Shown: in pieces, positions 1-7,737 of the stretch | Layout of the letters: each line of letters begins with the position of its first letter | Position numbering within the stretch: the first letter of the stretch is position 1 | DNA from: Streptomyces sp. TRM68416 | GTDB taxonomy: Bacteria > Actinomycetota > Actinomycetes > Streptomycetales > Streptomycetaceae | NCBI RefSeq assembly: GCF_014596915.1 | Contig: NZ_JACVWU010000013.1 | Coordinates: forward strand, 62,001 to 126,000 | Reading direction: 5' to 3' | DNA length: 64,000 bases | Position numbers and translations under genes: made by a program | Notes under the pieces: generated by a model | The model's database searches: none | The model's input: the letters and a program-made list of their open reading frames with translations, nothing else | Told to the model about the DNA's origin: nothing

Positions 1-797
1 GCGGACCGGCGCAGACCGCGCGGCGCGACTTTGCGCAGCACGTGCAGCGCCTTGTCCATCCGCTGGAAGGCGCCGTCCCAACTCGCCATCGGAGCAAGGG
101 GCTTGGCGGGATTGGGGCGGGCGGGGTCGGTGTGCAGCTCGTCCAGCGGGAAGGGGGCGGGCCGCACCGGGCGCTTGGCGGAGACGATCGTCAGCGGAAC
201 GATGGTCTGCCGGGCCCAGCAGCCGAAGTCGTAGATGTTGAGCGGCACCCACTTCGGGAAGTAGATGAGCTCGGGCGGGAGTTCGGGCAGGTCCTCCCAC
301 TTCCACCAGCCGAACAGGGCCAGCCAGATCCGGGTGAAGACCCGGGCGGAGGCGATGCCGCCCCGGTCGCGGATCCACTGCGCCGCCCTGGCCATGTGCG
401 GCGCCTCGGGCGCGTCACCGGCCAGGCGGAGGGCGACGTAGGCCTCGATGGTGGCGGAGAGTTCGCCCGGTCCGCCGTAGAAGGTGGCCCAGGTGCCGTC
501 CTCGCGCTGTTCGCCGCGGATGTACAGGGCGGCGGCGCGGGTGGTGGCCTCGTCGCGGATGCCCAGGAACTGGCGCAGCAGCAGGTCCTCGGCGTCCATG
601 GTGACATTGGTCTCCAGGTCGCCCTTCCACCAGCCCTGGGCGTCCTGCCGGGAGAGCAGATGGTCGGTGGCGCGCCGGACGGCACGCACTGCGGCGTCAT
701 GGACCCCGGCCGCTGCGGGGCCGACGCTCTCGGTTTCGCTGGCCGCGGCAGCGCGGGGCTGCAGGGCCCCGGTGCTTCCGTCGGTCGTCGCTGTCAT
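1..797 (-). CDS. shc: Squalene-hopene cyclase, N-terminal part (cut by window edge)
   Basis: The frame opens at an ATG at 797 and runs off the left edge without a stop, leaving about 265 codons of a family usually 630-680 residues long. After a low-complexity start the protein reads QDAQGWWKGDLETNVTMDAE and then DLLLRQFLGI, typical of the first alpha-barrel of squalene-hopene cyclases, followed by QREDGTWATFYGGPGELS, a QW-type motif. The enzyme cyclises squalene to hopene at the membrane. The catalytic DXDD motif should lie beyond the window. It is the last visible gene of the minus-strand hopanoid operon, 120 bases after the polyprenyl synthase. The family call rests on those motifs and on the neighbours. 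Confidence 0.9.
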   Translation of the reverse strand, partial: MTATTDGSTGALQPRAAAASETESVGPAAAGVHDAAVRAVRRATDHLLSRQDAQGWWKGDLETNVTMDAEDLLLRQFLGIRDEATTRAAALYIRGEQREDGTWATFYGGPGELSATIEAYVALRLAGDAPEAPHMARAAQWIRDRGGIASARVFTRIWLALFGWWKWEDLPELPPELIYFPKWVPLNIYDFGCWARQTIVPLTIVSAKRPVRPAPFPLDELHTDPARPNPAKPLAPMASWDGAFQRMDKALHVLRKVAPRGLRRS

Positions 798-917
798 GGC
801 TTCCCCTTCGTGCAGTGTGCAAGTGGTGCGTCTGCTGTGGGTCCGCCGTCGGCCGGTGCGCGATCAGCTCACGAACACCGGCCGGCGACTACGCGAGGGC
901 TATTCGACCGATAATGA

Positions 918-1985
918 TCATCTCTTTCGTACGACGACGAAGTCGGCGAGCGCCGCGAACTGCGCGCGCACCCGGTCGGGCATGTCGATGGAGTCGAGGG
1001 CCTCGAGGGCGACGGTGTGCTGACGGCGTGCCTCCTCGGCGGTCCACTCGCGGCCGCCGGCCTCCTCGATCAGGGCGGCGCGGGCCGCGAACTCCTCCTC
1101 GGAGAAGTTCGCGAAGTCGCTGCTCTCGGCGTCCGCGGCGAGGAGTTCGCCGAGCCGGTCCGAGGCCGGACCGCCGGCCGCGAGCGCTGCCACGACCGGC
1201 AGCGACTTCTTGCGCTGGCGCAGGTCGCTCCAGGTCTGCTTGCCGGTGGCGACCGGGTCGCCCCAGATGCCGAGGAGGTCGTCGACGGCCTGGAAGGCCA
1301 GGCCCAGGTGGTAGCCGTACTTCTCCAGGGTGTCGGCGGTACGGTCGTCCGCGCCGCCGAGCACGGCGCCGATGGAACTGGCGCAGGCCAGCAGGGCGCC
1401 GGTCTTGTTGCCCTCCATCTCCAGGCACTCCTCGACGCTCACGCGGTCGCGGTGCTCGTAGGAGATGTCCTGGGCCTGACCGTCGATGAGGGCCCGGGTG
1501 GCGCTGGTCAGCCGACGGGTGGCGCGGCCGGCCTCGACGGTGCCGAGTTCCAGCAGGATCTCGTTGGCCAGCGCGAACAGGGCGTCGCCGACCAGGATGG
1601 CCTGGGCGGGCCCGTGCACCTTCCACACCGTGTCCCGGTGGCGGCGCTGCTCGTCGCCGTCCATCAGGTCGTCGTGCAGCAGCGAGAAGTTGTGGACCAG
1701 TTCGACGGCGACCGCGCCGGGGATGCCCGCCTCGGGCGCGGCACCGGTGACCTCGGCGGAGAGCACGGCGAGGGCGGGGCGCACGGCCTTGCCGCCGTCA
1801 CCGGCCGTGGGCCTGCCCTCGGCGTCGATCCAGCCGAAGTGGTAGGCGGAAACGGTGTCCATGGGAGGGGCCAGGCGGTCGATCGCCGCCCTCAGTACCG
1901 GGCTGGCCAGCGTCCGGCCGCGCTCCAGCAGCGCGGTCACGTCCACCGCGTCGGCAGCCGTCGAGGCCGGGGGCACAGGGGGCAC
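918..1985 (-). CDS. Polyprenyl diphosphate synthase of the hopanoid operon
   Basis: Trans-type isoprenyl diphosphate synthase of about 355 residues. The first Asp-rich motif is HDDLMDGDEQRRHRD (about residues 104-118) and the second is VDDLLGIWGD (about 234-243). It probably makes farnesyl diphosphate, which HpnC and HpnD condense to squalene, though chain length cannot be read with confidence. I chose the GTG at 1985 because AGAGGAGAGACT lies directly upstream. An earlier GTG at 2048 overlaps the hpnE stop as GTGA and would add 21 residues. It lies between hpnE and the cyclase, so it supplies precursor within the same transcript. The second Asp-rich motif is DDLLG..GD rather than DDxxD, a common variant. 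Confidence 0.88.
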   Translation of the reverse strand: MPPVPPASTAADAVDVTALLERGRTLASPVLRAAIDRLAPPMDTVSAYHFGWIDAEGRPTAGDGGKAVRPALAVLSAEVTGAAPEAGIPGAVAVELVHNFSLLHDDLMDGDEQRRHRDTVWKVHGPAQAILVGDALFALANEILLELGTVEAGRATRRLTSATRALIDGQAQDISYEHRDRVSVEECLEMEGNKTGALLACASSIGAVLGGADDRTADTLEKYGYHLGLAFQAVDDLLGIWGDPVATGKQTWSDLRQRKKSLPVVAALAAGGPASDRLGELLAADAESSDFANFSEEEFAARAALIEEAGGREWTAEEARRQHTVALEALDSIDMPDRVRAQFAALADFVVVRKR

Positions 1986-2044
1986 AGTCTCTCCTCTTGT
2001 TGCGGTACCGGGGGTGCGGGGACCTGCCGCGTACTGATCGACCT

Positions 2045-3556
2045 TCACCGAAGCTCACCTCGCAGGGACGCTCCGGTCGCCTCCGGCTCTCGGCCGGGGG
2101 TCCGGGGGTGGTCCCCCGGCCTGGCGCTGTAGGCCGCCTCCTCGACGTCGAAGAGGTGGTGACGGGGCCGGCCCAGGGCGCTCAGCGCGGCGTCCGCCGC
2201 GCTCACGCCGCTGCGGACCGCACTCTCCATGGTCGCGGGCCACCCTGTGGCGGTCCACGCTCCGGCCAGGTAGAGGCCGGGTGCCTTGGTACGGGCGCCG
2301 GGCCGCAGCCGGCCGACGCCTGGGGCGGGAGCGAACGTCGCCGTGCGCTCCCGGGTCACGAAGAAGTCCTTCACCTGCGCCCCGCGCGCGCGGGGCAGCA
2401 GCCGCTCGAGCTCCGGCAGATAGCGCTCGCGCAGCGCCGCCACCGGAACGTCGATGTCGTCCTGCGCGGCCGACTGGGACAGCGCGAGGTACTGCCCCGC
2501 GCGCAGCCCGGAGGCCTCGGTCCGGTCGAAGACCCACTGCACGGGCGTGCCGAGGGCCGCGAAGAACGGCCTGCTCAGCACCTTCCGGTCGTACACGACA
2601 TGGACGTTGAGGATCGGCGCGGTGCCGATCTCCAGAAGCTGCTCGGGAGCGTCGAGGGCGCCTTCGGGCAGCAGGTCGTACGCCTCGCGCTGGGCGACGG
2701 CGAGGACGACGGCGTCCGCCCGGAGCGTCTCGCCGGGAACCTCGACGCTCCACCGCCCGTTTTCATCAGTGGAGACGGAGGTGGCGCGTGTACGGACCTC
2801 GGTACGGACGCCCGCGGAGTCGAGCGCCTTGCGGGCCAGCCGGTCGTGCAGTTCGCCCAGCGGGACGCGCGCCCAGCCGATGTCGGCCGCGCCCGGGTCG
2901 GAGAGCAGACCGGTCTTGAACACCATCGCGGCGAGCCCCAGCGAGGCGTCGCCCGCGACCGCGTTGAGGGTGGCGACCCCGACCAGGTCCCACAGGGCCT
3001 CGACGGCACGCGCCGACTGACCGTGCGCGGTCAGCCAGCTGCCGAAGTCCTGCGCGTCCAGGGCCGGATCGGCGAGGTCGAGCCCCTTGAGCGCGAGCGC
3101 GGCGCGCCCGACCGCCGCCCGCTCGGCGAGCGAGAGATGCGGGTAGGTGGCGAGGCTGCGCCCCAGATGCAGCGGTACGGGCAGCGCGTCGCGTCGCAGC
3201 CGCCCCAGTCGCCGCCCCTCGGGCCGGTTCACGTCGAGGACGGGCACGTCGAGACGATCCTGCAGCGGGGCCAGCGCCTGCCCCTCGATCCGGTCGAGGA
3301 ACCAGCGGTAGGCGGTGCAGCAGCGCAGATAGACGTGCTGGCCGTTGTCGACGGTCAGCTCGCCGCGCCGGAAGGAGAAGGCGAGCCCGCCCAGGCGCGG
3401 GCGGCCTTCGAGCAGTGTCACGCGCACTCCGGCGTCGGCGAGCGCGAGCGCGGTGGTGATGCCGGCCAGGCCGCCGCCGATCACGACGGCGTCACGCCCC
3501 GGCTGCCGTCCCGGCGTGGCCGTGAGCGGTTCCTCGGACCGCATGCCGTCGCTCAT
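2045..3556 (-). CDS. hpnE: Hydroxysqualene dehydroxylase HpnE (FAD-dependent)
   Basis: Flavoprotein of the phytoene-desaturase-like fold, 503 residues. It begins with the dinucleotide-binding motif VVIGGGLAGITTALALADAG (about residues 24-43). In the known three-step route HpnE reduces hydroxysqualene, made by HpnC, to squalene. The C-terminus has the usual second FAD contact, GLYLAGAWTATGWPATMESA. The ATG at 3556 follows GGGGAGG and overlaps the stop of the preceding 46-codon ORF by 4 bases (ATGA). Its own stop overlaps the alternative upstream start of the polyprenyl synthase. The tight spacing points to translational coupling. Family identification is strong from the motif and the order C-D-E. 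Confidence 0.92.
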   Translation of the reverse strand: MSDGMRSEEPLTATPGRQPGRDAVVIGGGLAGITTALALADAGVRVTLLEGRPRLGGLAFSFRRGELTVDNGQHVYLRCCTAYRWFLDRIEGQALAPLQDRLDVPVLDVNRPEGRRLGRLRRDALPVPLHLGRSLATYPHLSLAERAAVGRAALALKGLDLADPALDAQDFGSWLTAHGQSARAVEALWDLVGVATLNAVAGDASLGLAAMVFKTGLLSDPGAADIGWARVPLGELHDRLARKALDSAGVRTEVRTRATSVSTDENGRWSVEVPGETLRADAVVLAVAQREAYDLLPEGALDAPEQLLEIGTAPILNVHVVYDRKVLSRPFFAALGTPVQWVFDRTEASGLRAGQYLALSQSAAQDDIDVPVAALRERYLPELERLLPRARGAQVKDFFVTRERTATFAPAPGVGRLRPGARTKAPGLYLAGAWTATGWPATMESAVRSGVSAADAALSALGRPRHHLFDVEEAAYSARPGDHPRTPGREPEATGASLRGELR

Positions 3557-3693
3557 CGTGCGTCCTCCCCCGAGCGGCCGCCGCGGTGCTTGAACGATGC
3601 ACGGTCGGCCGTTGCAGTCAGGGACGCCGCCCCGCCGCGGAGGGTTGCGTACGCCTTTTTGCCGGTGGCATCACTTTGGGCCGGATTGTCCAT
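3553..3693 (-). CDS. 46-residue coupled ORF between hpnD and hpnE (DUF6380-like)
   Basis: A small ORF whose ATG at 3693 overlaps the hpnD stop by one base (TGATG) and whose own stop overlaps the hpnE start by four (ATGA). The product begins MDNPAQSDATGKKAYATLRG and contains GGAASLTATADRASFKHRGG. It is basic and polar with no membrane segment or cysteine. I recall small proteins with an ATLRGGAASLTATA-like core in Streptomyces hopanoid loci, annotated DUF6380, but could not check this. Function is unknown. The double overlap suggests it is translated and may couple hpnD translation to hpnE. A purely mechanical coupling role without a functional peptide is the alternative. Confidence 0.7.
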   Translation of the reverse strand: MDNPAQSDATGKKAYATLRGGAASLTATADRASFKHRGGRSGEDAR

Positions 3694-4643
3694 CAGGTGC
3701 GCCTCCTGACGGCCCGCCGGGTCACATGCCGGGCGTCCAGCCCGGACAGGCCGCGCACGGCGACGTAGGCCTTCTCGCGTCCGGGCAGTGAGACCCGGCC
3801 GCGCAGCACGGCCTCCGGGTCGCGCTCGATGCGGTCCAGCAGGCGGCGGTAGATGCCGGCCATGGCGGCGACGCAGGCGCCGCTGCGCCGGTCGAGCAGC
3901 GGGAGCAGGCGATATCCCTCGGCGAAAAGGGCGCGGGCCCGTCGCACCTCGAAGTGCACGAGCCCCGCGAAGTCGGCGCCCTCGGGTGGTTTCGGTCCGC
4001 TGAACCCGGCCGAGCAGCCGAACTTGGCCAGGTCGTCGGCCGGCAGGTAGGTGCGCCCGCCCTCGGCGTCCTCGCGTACGTCCCGGAGGATGTTGGTGAG
4101 TTGGAGCGCGAGCCCGAGCGTGTCGGCATACTCCGGCGCGCGCTCGGCGCCGCGCGCCCCCGGTTCGGTGCCGAACACCCCGAGCGAGAGCCGCCCGATG
4201 GCGCCCGCCACACAGCGGCAGTACACCTTCAGGTCGTCCCAGGTCTCGTAGGTCTCGCCGCGTACGTCCATCAGCACGCCGTCGATCAGCTCGTCCAGGC
4301 CGTCGAGCGGGATCGGGAAGACCTCCGCGGCATGGGCGAGCGCGACGGCGACCGGGTCGGTGTCGTCCTCGTCGACCGCGCCGCCGCGCACCCGGGTGAG
4401 CATCGCCCGGGTCTCCTCCAGCCGCGCCGCCTTCACCTCGTCGGCCAGCGCCCCGTCACCGATGTCGTCCACGCGGCGCGAGAACGCGTACAGCGCCGAC
4501 ATAGCGCGGCGCTTCGGTGTGGGCAGCAGCCGGATCCCGTAGGCGAAGTTGCGCGCCTGCTGTCCGGTGACGGCCTCGCAGTAGCTGTAGGCAGCGAGTA
4601 CCGGTGCGGACACGTGTGGTGCAGACTCCACGGTCCGGATCAC
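3693..4643 (-). CDS. hpnD: Presqualene diphosphate synthase HpnD
   Basis: Head-to-head prenyl synthase of the squalene/phytoene synthase family, 316 residues. The first Asp motif is RRVDDIGDG (about residues 56-64) and the second is LTNILRDVREDAEGGRTYLP (about 182-201), which bind Mg-diphosphate. HpnD condenses two farnesyl diphosphates to presqualene diphosphate. The GTG start at 4643 overlaps the hpnC stop by 4 bases (GTGA), so the two genes are translationally coupled. It is distinguished from HpnC by gene order and sequence, since both share the fold. The C-terminus is basic (HVTRRAVRRRT). Confidence 0.9.
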   Translation of the reverse strand: MIRTVESAPHVSAPVLAAYSYCEAVTGQQARNFAYGIRLLPTPKRRAMSALYAFSRRVDDIGDGALADEVKAARLEETRAMLTRVRGGAVDEDDTDPVAVALAHAAEVFPIPLDGLDELIDGVLMDVRGETYETWDDLKVYCRCVAGAIGRLSLGVFGTEPGARGAERAPEYADTLGLALQLTNILRDVREDAEGGRTYLPADDLAKFGCSAGFSGPKPPEGADFAGLVHFEVRRARALFAEGYRLLPLLDRRSGACVAAMAGIYRRLLDRIERDPEAVLRGRVSLPGREKAYVAVRGLSGLDARHVTRRAVRRRT

Positions 4644-5542
4644 CCCTTTCCTCGCAGAGTCACGCCCGCCTCGCGCAGCAGCTGGATCTTGCCGGGCTTG
4701 GGCGGGCCGGGAAGTACGTCGTATTCGGCGGCGGCGATCGCTCGGATCGCCGCCCTTCCCCCCGCCACGAACCCTGCGAGCAGCAGCCTCAACCTGCCGT
4801 GGACGCTACCCACGAGGGGGGCGCCTTCATTCAGGAGATCCCGGGCTCTTTCTGCTTCGTATGCAACCAGTGCGCGCACCGATGCGCCTGCGGTCTTCGT
4901 GGCGAGATCCGCCTCCTGGACGTGAAAGCGCTTCATGTCCTCGGCGGGCAGGTAGATGCGGTCGCGGCCGAGGTCCTCGGCGACGTCCTGGAGGTGCTCG
5001 ACGATCTGGAGGGCGGTGCAGACCGCGTCGGAGCGGCGGATGCGCTCCGGGGTGGCGGTACCGGTGACGCCGAGCACGAGATGTCCGACGGGGTTGGCGG
5101 ACAGTTCGCAGTAGGCAAGCAGATCGTCGTAGGTCTCGTAGCGGGTGACGAGCTGGTCCTGGCGGTTGGCCTCGATCAGGCCGAGGAAGGGTTCGGGGGT
5201 CAGCGAGCGGCGGCGGACCGTCGGCTGGAGGCGGCGCAGCAGGGGGTGGCGGGGGGTGCCGTCGAAGACCCGGCGGAGGTCGGCCTCGAAGGCGTCCAGC
5301 ATGACCAGGCGGTCGTCGGCCTCCGCGGGCGATACGCCGAGCAGGCGGGCGTCGGCCCCGCCGGGGGCCAGGTCGCCGTCGCCGATGTCGTCGACGAGGC
5401 GGGCGAAGCCGTAGACGGCCATGAGGTCGGTGCGCCAGGCCCGGGGCAGGAAGAAGGGGGCCACCGGGAAGTTCTCGTGCGCAGCCTTGTCGAGGGTGCC
5501 GCGCTCCGCGTCACCGGCGTGCGGCATGCCGGTTCCCGTCAC
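4640..5542 (-). CDS. hpnC: Hydroxysqualene synthase HpnC
   Basis: Squalene/phytoene synthase family protein of about 300 residues. It carries AAHENFPVAPFFLPRAWRTD, then ARLVDDIGDG (first Asp motif, about residues 47-56), and a second motif reading LQDVAEDLGRDRIYLPAEDM. HpnC converts presqualene diphosphate to hydroxysqualene. I place the start at the GTG at 5542 because it overlaps the stop of a short upstream ORF (GTGA) and gives an N-terminus of MTGTGMPHAGDAE. A longer frame from 5572 begins MCRPCVGRLA and lacks a good ribosome site. First structural gene of the hopanoid operon. Confidence 0.88.
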   Translation of the reverse strand: MTGTGMPHAGDAERGTLDKAAHENFPVAPFFLPRAWRTDLMAVYGFARLVDDIGDGDLAPGGADARLLGVSPAEADDRLVMLDAFEADLRRVFDGTPRHPLLRRLQPTVRRRSLTPEPFLGLIEANRQDQLVTRYETYDDLLAYCELSANPVGHLVLGVTGTATPERIRRSDAVCTALQIVEHLQDVAEDLGRDRIYLPAEDMKRFHVQEADLATKTAGASVRALVAYEAERARDLLNEGAPLVGSVHGRLRLLLAGFVAGGRAAIRAIAAAEYDVLPGPPKPGKIQLLREAGVTLRGKG

Positions 5543-5604
5543 CGCGAGCCGTCCGACGCAGGGACGGCACATGCTGCGTTGAGCTGGGGAGTTTCCGTAG
5601 CCAT
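5539..5604 (-). CDS. Leader ORF overlapping the hpnC start
   Basis: A 21-codon ORF (ATG at 5604, product MATETPQLNAACAVPASDGS plus R) whose TGA overlaps the proposed GTG of hpnC by two bases. A GTG at 5613 would extend it to 24 codons. GGGAG lies about 11 bases upstream of the ATG. The overlap resembles the other junctions of this operon, so the ORF is probably translated and delivers ribosomes to hpnC. No function is visible in the peptide. It could be a coincidental short frame. Confidence 0.45.
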   Translation of the reverse strand: MATETPQLNAACAVPASDGSR

Positions 5605-5613
5605 TGCCGTCAC

Positions 5614-5929
5614 ATCTCCCGTTCTACACCGCAGACCCAATACGCACTATTTCGGACACGCCGCCCGGCCGCCCGCGCGACCGCCCTGACAGAGGGTGTG
5701 GGGCATTATCGCCCCACTTGCCGCGATTCGGGACCGGTACAGCTTACGTTGTACAACGCACTGCGGGTCCCCGGGGTGCCCTGCACATCACAACAACACA
5801 CCGATTGGCCCCAAGATTCCTACGGGAAGCCGAAGTTGACGTTTCCTTTGCAGACGCGGAGCCCCGCCGGAAGAGTTCCGACGGGGCCGTGGGAAGCGAG
5901 GTCCGCCGCGTGTGCCGGTGCCGGGTGGA
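5614..5929. promoter_or_regulatory. Control region upstream of hopanoid operon, with 12-bp perfect palindrome
   Basis: This 316-base gap separates the hopanoid operon (starting at its lower end, minus strand) from the end of the ABC exporter operon. It holds a perfect 12-bp palindrome CGTTGTACAACG at 5747-5758, a 7-bp stem-loop GTGGGGC-attatc-GCCCCAC at 5698-5717, and the terminator at 5861-5887. The hopanoid promoter must lie here. The palindrome is about 140 bases upstream of the leader ORF and is the best candidate regulator site. No convincing -35/-10 pair was found. Confidence 0.45.
5861..5887 (-). terminator. Hairpin terminator after the ABC exporter ATPase gene
   Basis: Stem GCCCCGCCGGAA (5861-5872) pairs with TTCCGACGGGGC (5876-5887) with one mismatch and a three-base loop. 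It lies 43 bases past the stop of the ATPase gene on the minus strand. There is no U tract, as is usual in Streptomyces. Confidence 0.65.
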
Positions 5930-6718
5930 CTACTTGCCCGTGAACTTCTCGTACTCCTTGAGGACCTCGTCGGTCGGGCCGTCCATGCGCAGCTCGCCGC
6001 GCTCCAGCCACAGGACGCGGTTGCAGGTGTCACGGATCGACTTGTTGCTGTGGCTGACCAGGAAGACCGTGCCCGCCTCCGCGCGCAGCTCGCGGATGCG
6101 CGCCTCGGAGCGCTTGCGGAACTTGGCGTCACCGGTGGCCAGCGCCTCGTCGATCATCAGCACATCGTGGTTCTTCGCCGCGGCGATGGAGAAGCGCAGG
6201 CGGGCCGCCATGCCGGAGGAGTAGGTGCGCATCGGCAGGGTGATGAAGTCGCCCTTCTCGTTGATGCCGGAGAAGTCGACGATCTCCTGGTAGCGCTCCT
6301 TGATCTCCTCGCGGGTCATGCCCATGGCGAGCCCGCCCAGGATGACGTTCCGCTCGCCCGTCAGGTCGTTCATCAGGGCCGCGTTGACGCCGAGGAGGGA
6401 GGGCTGGCCGTCGGTGTAGACCTTGCCGCTCTCGGCGGGCAGCAGGCCCGCGATGGCGCGCAGCAGGGTCGACTTGCCGGAGCCGTTGGAGCCGATCAGG
6501 CCGATGGCCTCGCCGCGGTAGGCGACGAAGGAGACGCCCCTGACGGCGTGCACCTTGCGCACCCCGCGCGCCGCGTCGTCCGAGCCGCGCCTCAGCATCC
6601 GGCTCAGCGCCGCGGTGGCGCTGCCCCTGCCGCCCTTCGCGCCGTTGACGCGATAGACGATGTGCAGGTCGTCGGCGATGACGGTGGGGACGCGCGCGTC
6701 CGTCTTCGGGTCAGCCAC
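5930..6718 (-). CDS. Polysaccharide/polyol-phosphate ABC exporter, ATPase (TagH-like)
   Basis: ATP-binding subunit of 262 residues. The Walker A motif is GLIGSNGSGKSTLLRAIAGL, the signature YSSGMAARLRF replaces the usual LSGGQ, and the Walker B is VLMIDEALATGD. The short signature loop (TYSSGM) and the ALATGD ending are typical of exporters of teichoic acids, O-antigens and similar lipid-linked polymers. The GTG start at 6718 overlaps the end of the permease gene by 8 bases, so the pair is one transporter. With the glycosyltransferase and alcohol-phosphate genes upstream it likely exports a surface glycopolymer made by this locus. Confidence 0.88.
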   Translation of the reverse strand: MADPKTDARVPTVIADDLHIVYRVNGAKGGRGSATAALSRMLRRGSDDAARGVRKVHAVRGVSFVAYRGEAIGLIGSNGSGKSTLLRAIAGLLPAESGKVYTDGQPSLLGVNAALMNDLTGERNVILGGLAMGMTREEIKERYQEIVDFSGINEKGDFITLPMRTYSSGMAARLRFSIAAAKNHDVLMIDEALATGDAKFRKRSEARIRELRAEAGTVFLVSHSNKSIRDTCNRVLWLERGELRMDGPTDEVLKEYEKFTGK

Positions 6719-7640
6719 GGCCGTACCTCTCCTCCGCCTTCCAGAAGTACACGAACCCGCCGGCCGCGACGAGCAGCGCCCAGCCGCCCGCGGCCGCCCA
6801 GACGTGGTCGGGGAGGTTCTCGGAGCCGTAGCCGTCGATCAGCGCGAAGCGCATCAGGTCCATGTAGATCGCGGTGGGGTTCCACTGCAGGACGGTCGCG
6901 ATCCACTGCGGCTTGTCGGCCAGCATGATCGGGATCGAGTACATGACGCCGGAGGTGTACATCCACGTACGCATCACGAACGGCATCAGCTGGGCCAGGT
7001 CCGGGGTCTTGGCGCCGGCCCGGGCCATGATCAGGGCGAGGCCAGTGTTGAACACGAACTGCAGGCACAGCACGGGCACGATCAGCAGCCAGGACAGCGC
7101 CGGGTAGCTGCCGAAGACGCAGGTCACCACGAACAGCACGAGCATCGAGGCGAGCAGTTGCTGGAGCTGCTGGAACGCGAAGGAGACGGGCAGCGAGGCG
7201 CGCGGGAAGTGCAGGGCGCGCACCAGGCCCAGGTTGCCGGAGATCGCGCGCACGCCGGACATCACCGAGCTCTGCGTGAAGGTGAACACGAAGACGCCGG
7301 TGACCAGGAACGGAATGTACACCTCGCGCGACATGCCGCGGTCGGCCCCGAGGATCACGCCGAAGATGAAGAAGTACACGGCCGCGTTCAGCAGCGGCGT
7401 CACCACCTGCCACAGCTGGCCGAGCTTGGCCTGGCTGTACTGGGCGGTCAGCTTCGCCCGGGAGAAGGCGAGGATGAAGTGACGCCGGTGCCAGAGCTGG
7501 CGCACGTACTCGACCAGCGAGGGGCGGGCGCCACTCACGGACAGCCCGTACTTGGCGGCCAGCTGGGCCGCCGTGAGGCCGTCGTCGGGCGACGGGGGCT
7601 CGCTCACCGCGACTCGGCCGTCGTGCGTTGTCTCACTCAC
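6711..7640 (-). CDS. ABC-2 type polysaccharide exporter permease (TagG-like)
   Basis: Integral membrane subunit with several hydrophobic segments (VTPLLNAAVYFFIFGVILGA, PFLVTGVFVFTFTQSSVM, MLVLFVVTCVFGSYPALSWL and others), matching ABC-2 polysaccharide permeases. A cytoplasmic N-terminal region precedes YVRQLWHRRHFILAFSRAKL, the amphipathic stretch typical of TagG-like proteins. I chose the GTG at 7640 (MSETTHDGRV) with GAAAG about 10 bases upstream; a GTG at 7670 would add ten residues. It pairs with the downstream ATPase. The substrate is inferred from the neighbours, not from the sequence. Confidence 0.87.
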   Translation of the reverse strand: MSETTHDGRVAVSEPPSPDDGLTAAQLAAKYGLSVSGARPSLVEYVRQLWHRRHFILAFSRAKLTAQYSQAKLGQLWQVVTPLLNAAVYFFIFGVILGADRGMSREVYIPFLVTGVFVFTFTQSSVMSGVRAISGNLGLVRALHFPRASLPVSFAFQQLQQLLASMLVLFVVTCVFGSYPALSWLLIVPVLCLQFVFNTGLALIMARAGAKTPDLAQLMPFVMRTWMYTSGVMYSIPIMLADKPQWIATVLQWNPTAIYMDLMRFALIDGYGSENLPDHVWAAAGGWALLVAAGGFVYFWKAEERYGRG

Positions 7641-7737
7641 TAGCGAAAAACTTTCGTCTTCGAGATGCACGCCTGTGCGGGCATGGCATGACCCTGGGGC
7701 CGTGGGTGCGGCCCGGTTGCTCTCAGGGACGAGCTTG

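Noticed and set aside
1017..2132. Plus-strand frames antisense to the hopanoid genes
   Set aside because: They are mirror frames caused by GC bias in codon third positions, without recognisable protein motifs or ribosome sites.
5543..5572. hpnC start at 5572 (MCRPCVGRLA)
   Set aside because: The GTG at 5542 overlaps the upstream leader stop as GTGA and gives the expected N-terminus; the longer start has no ribosome site.
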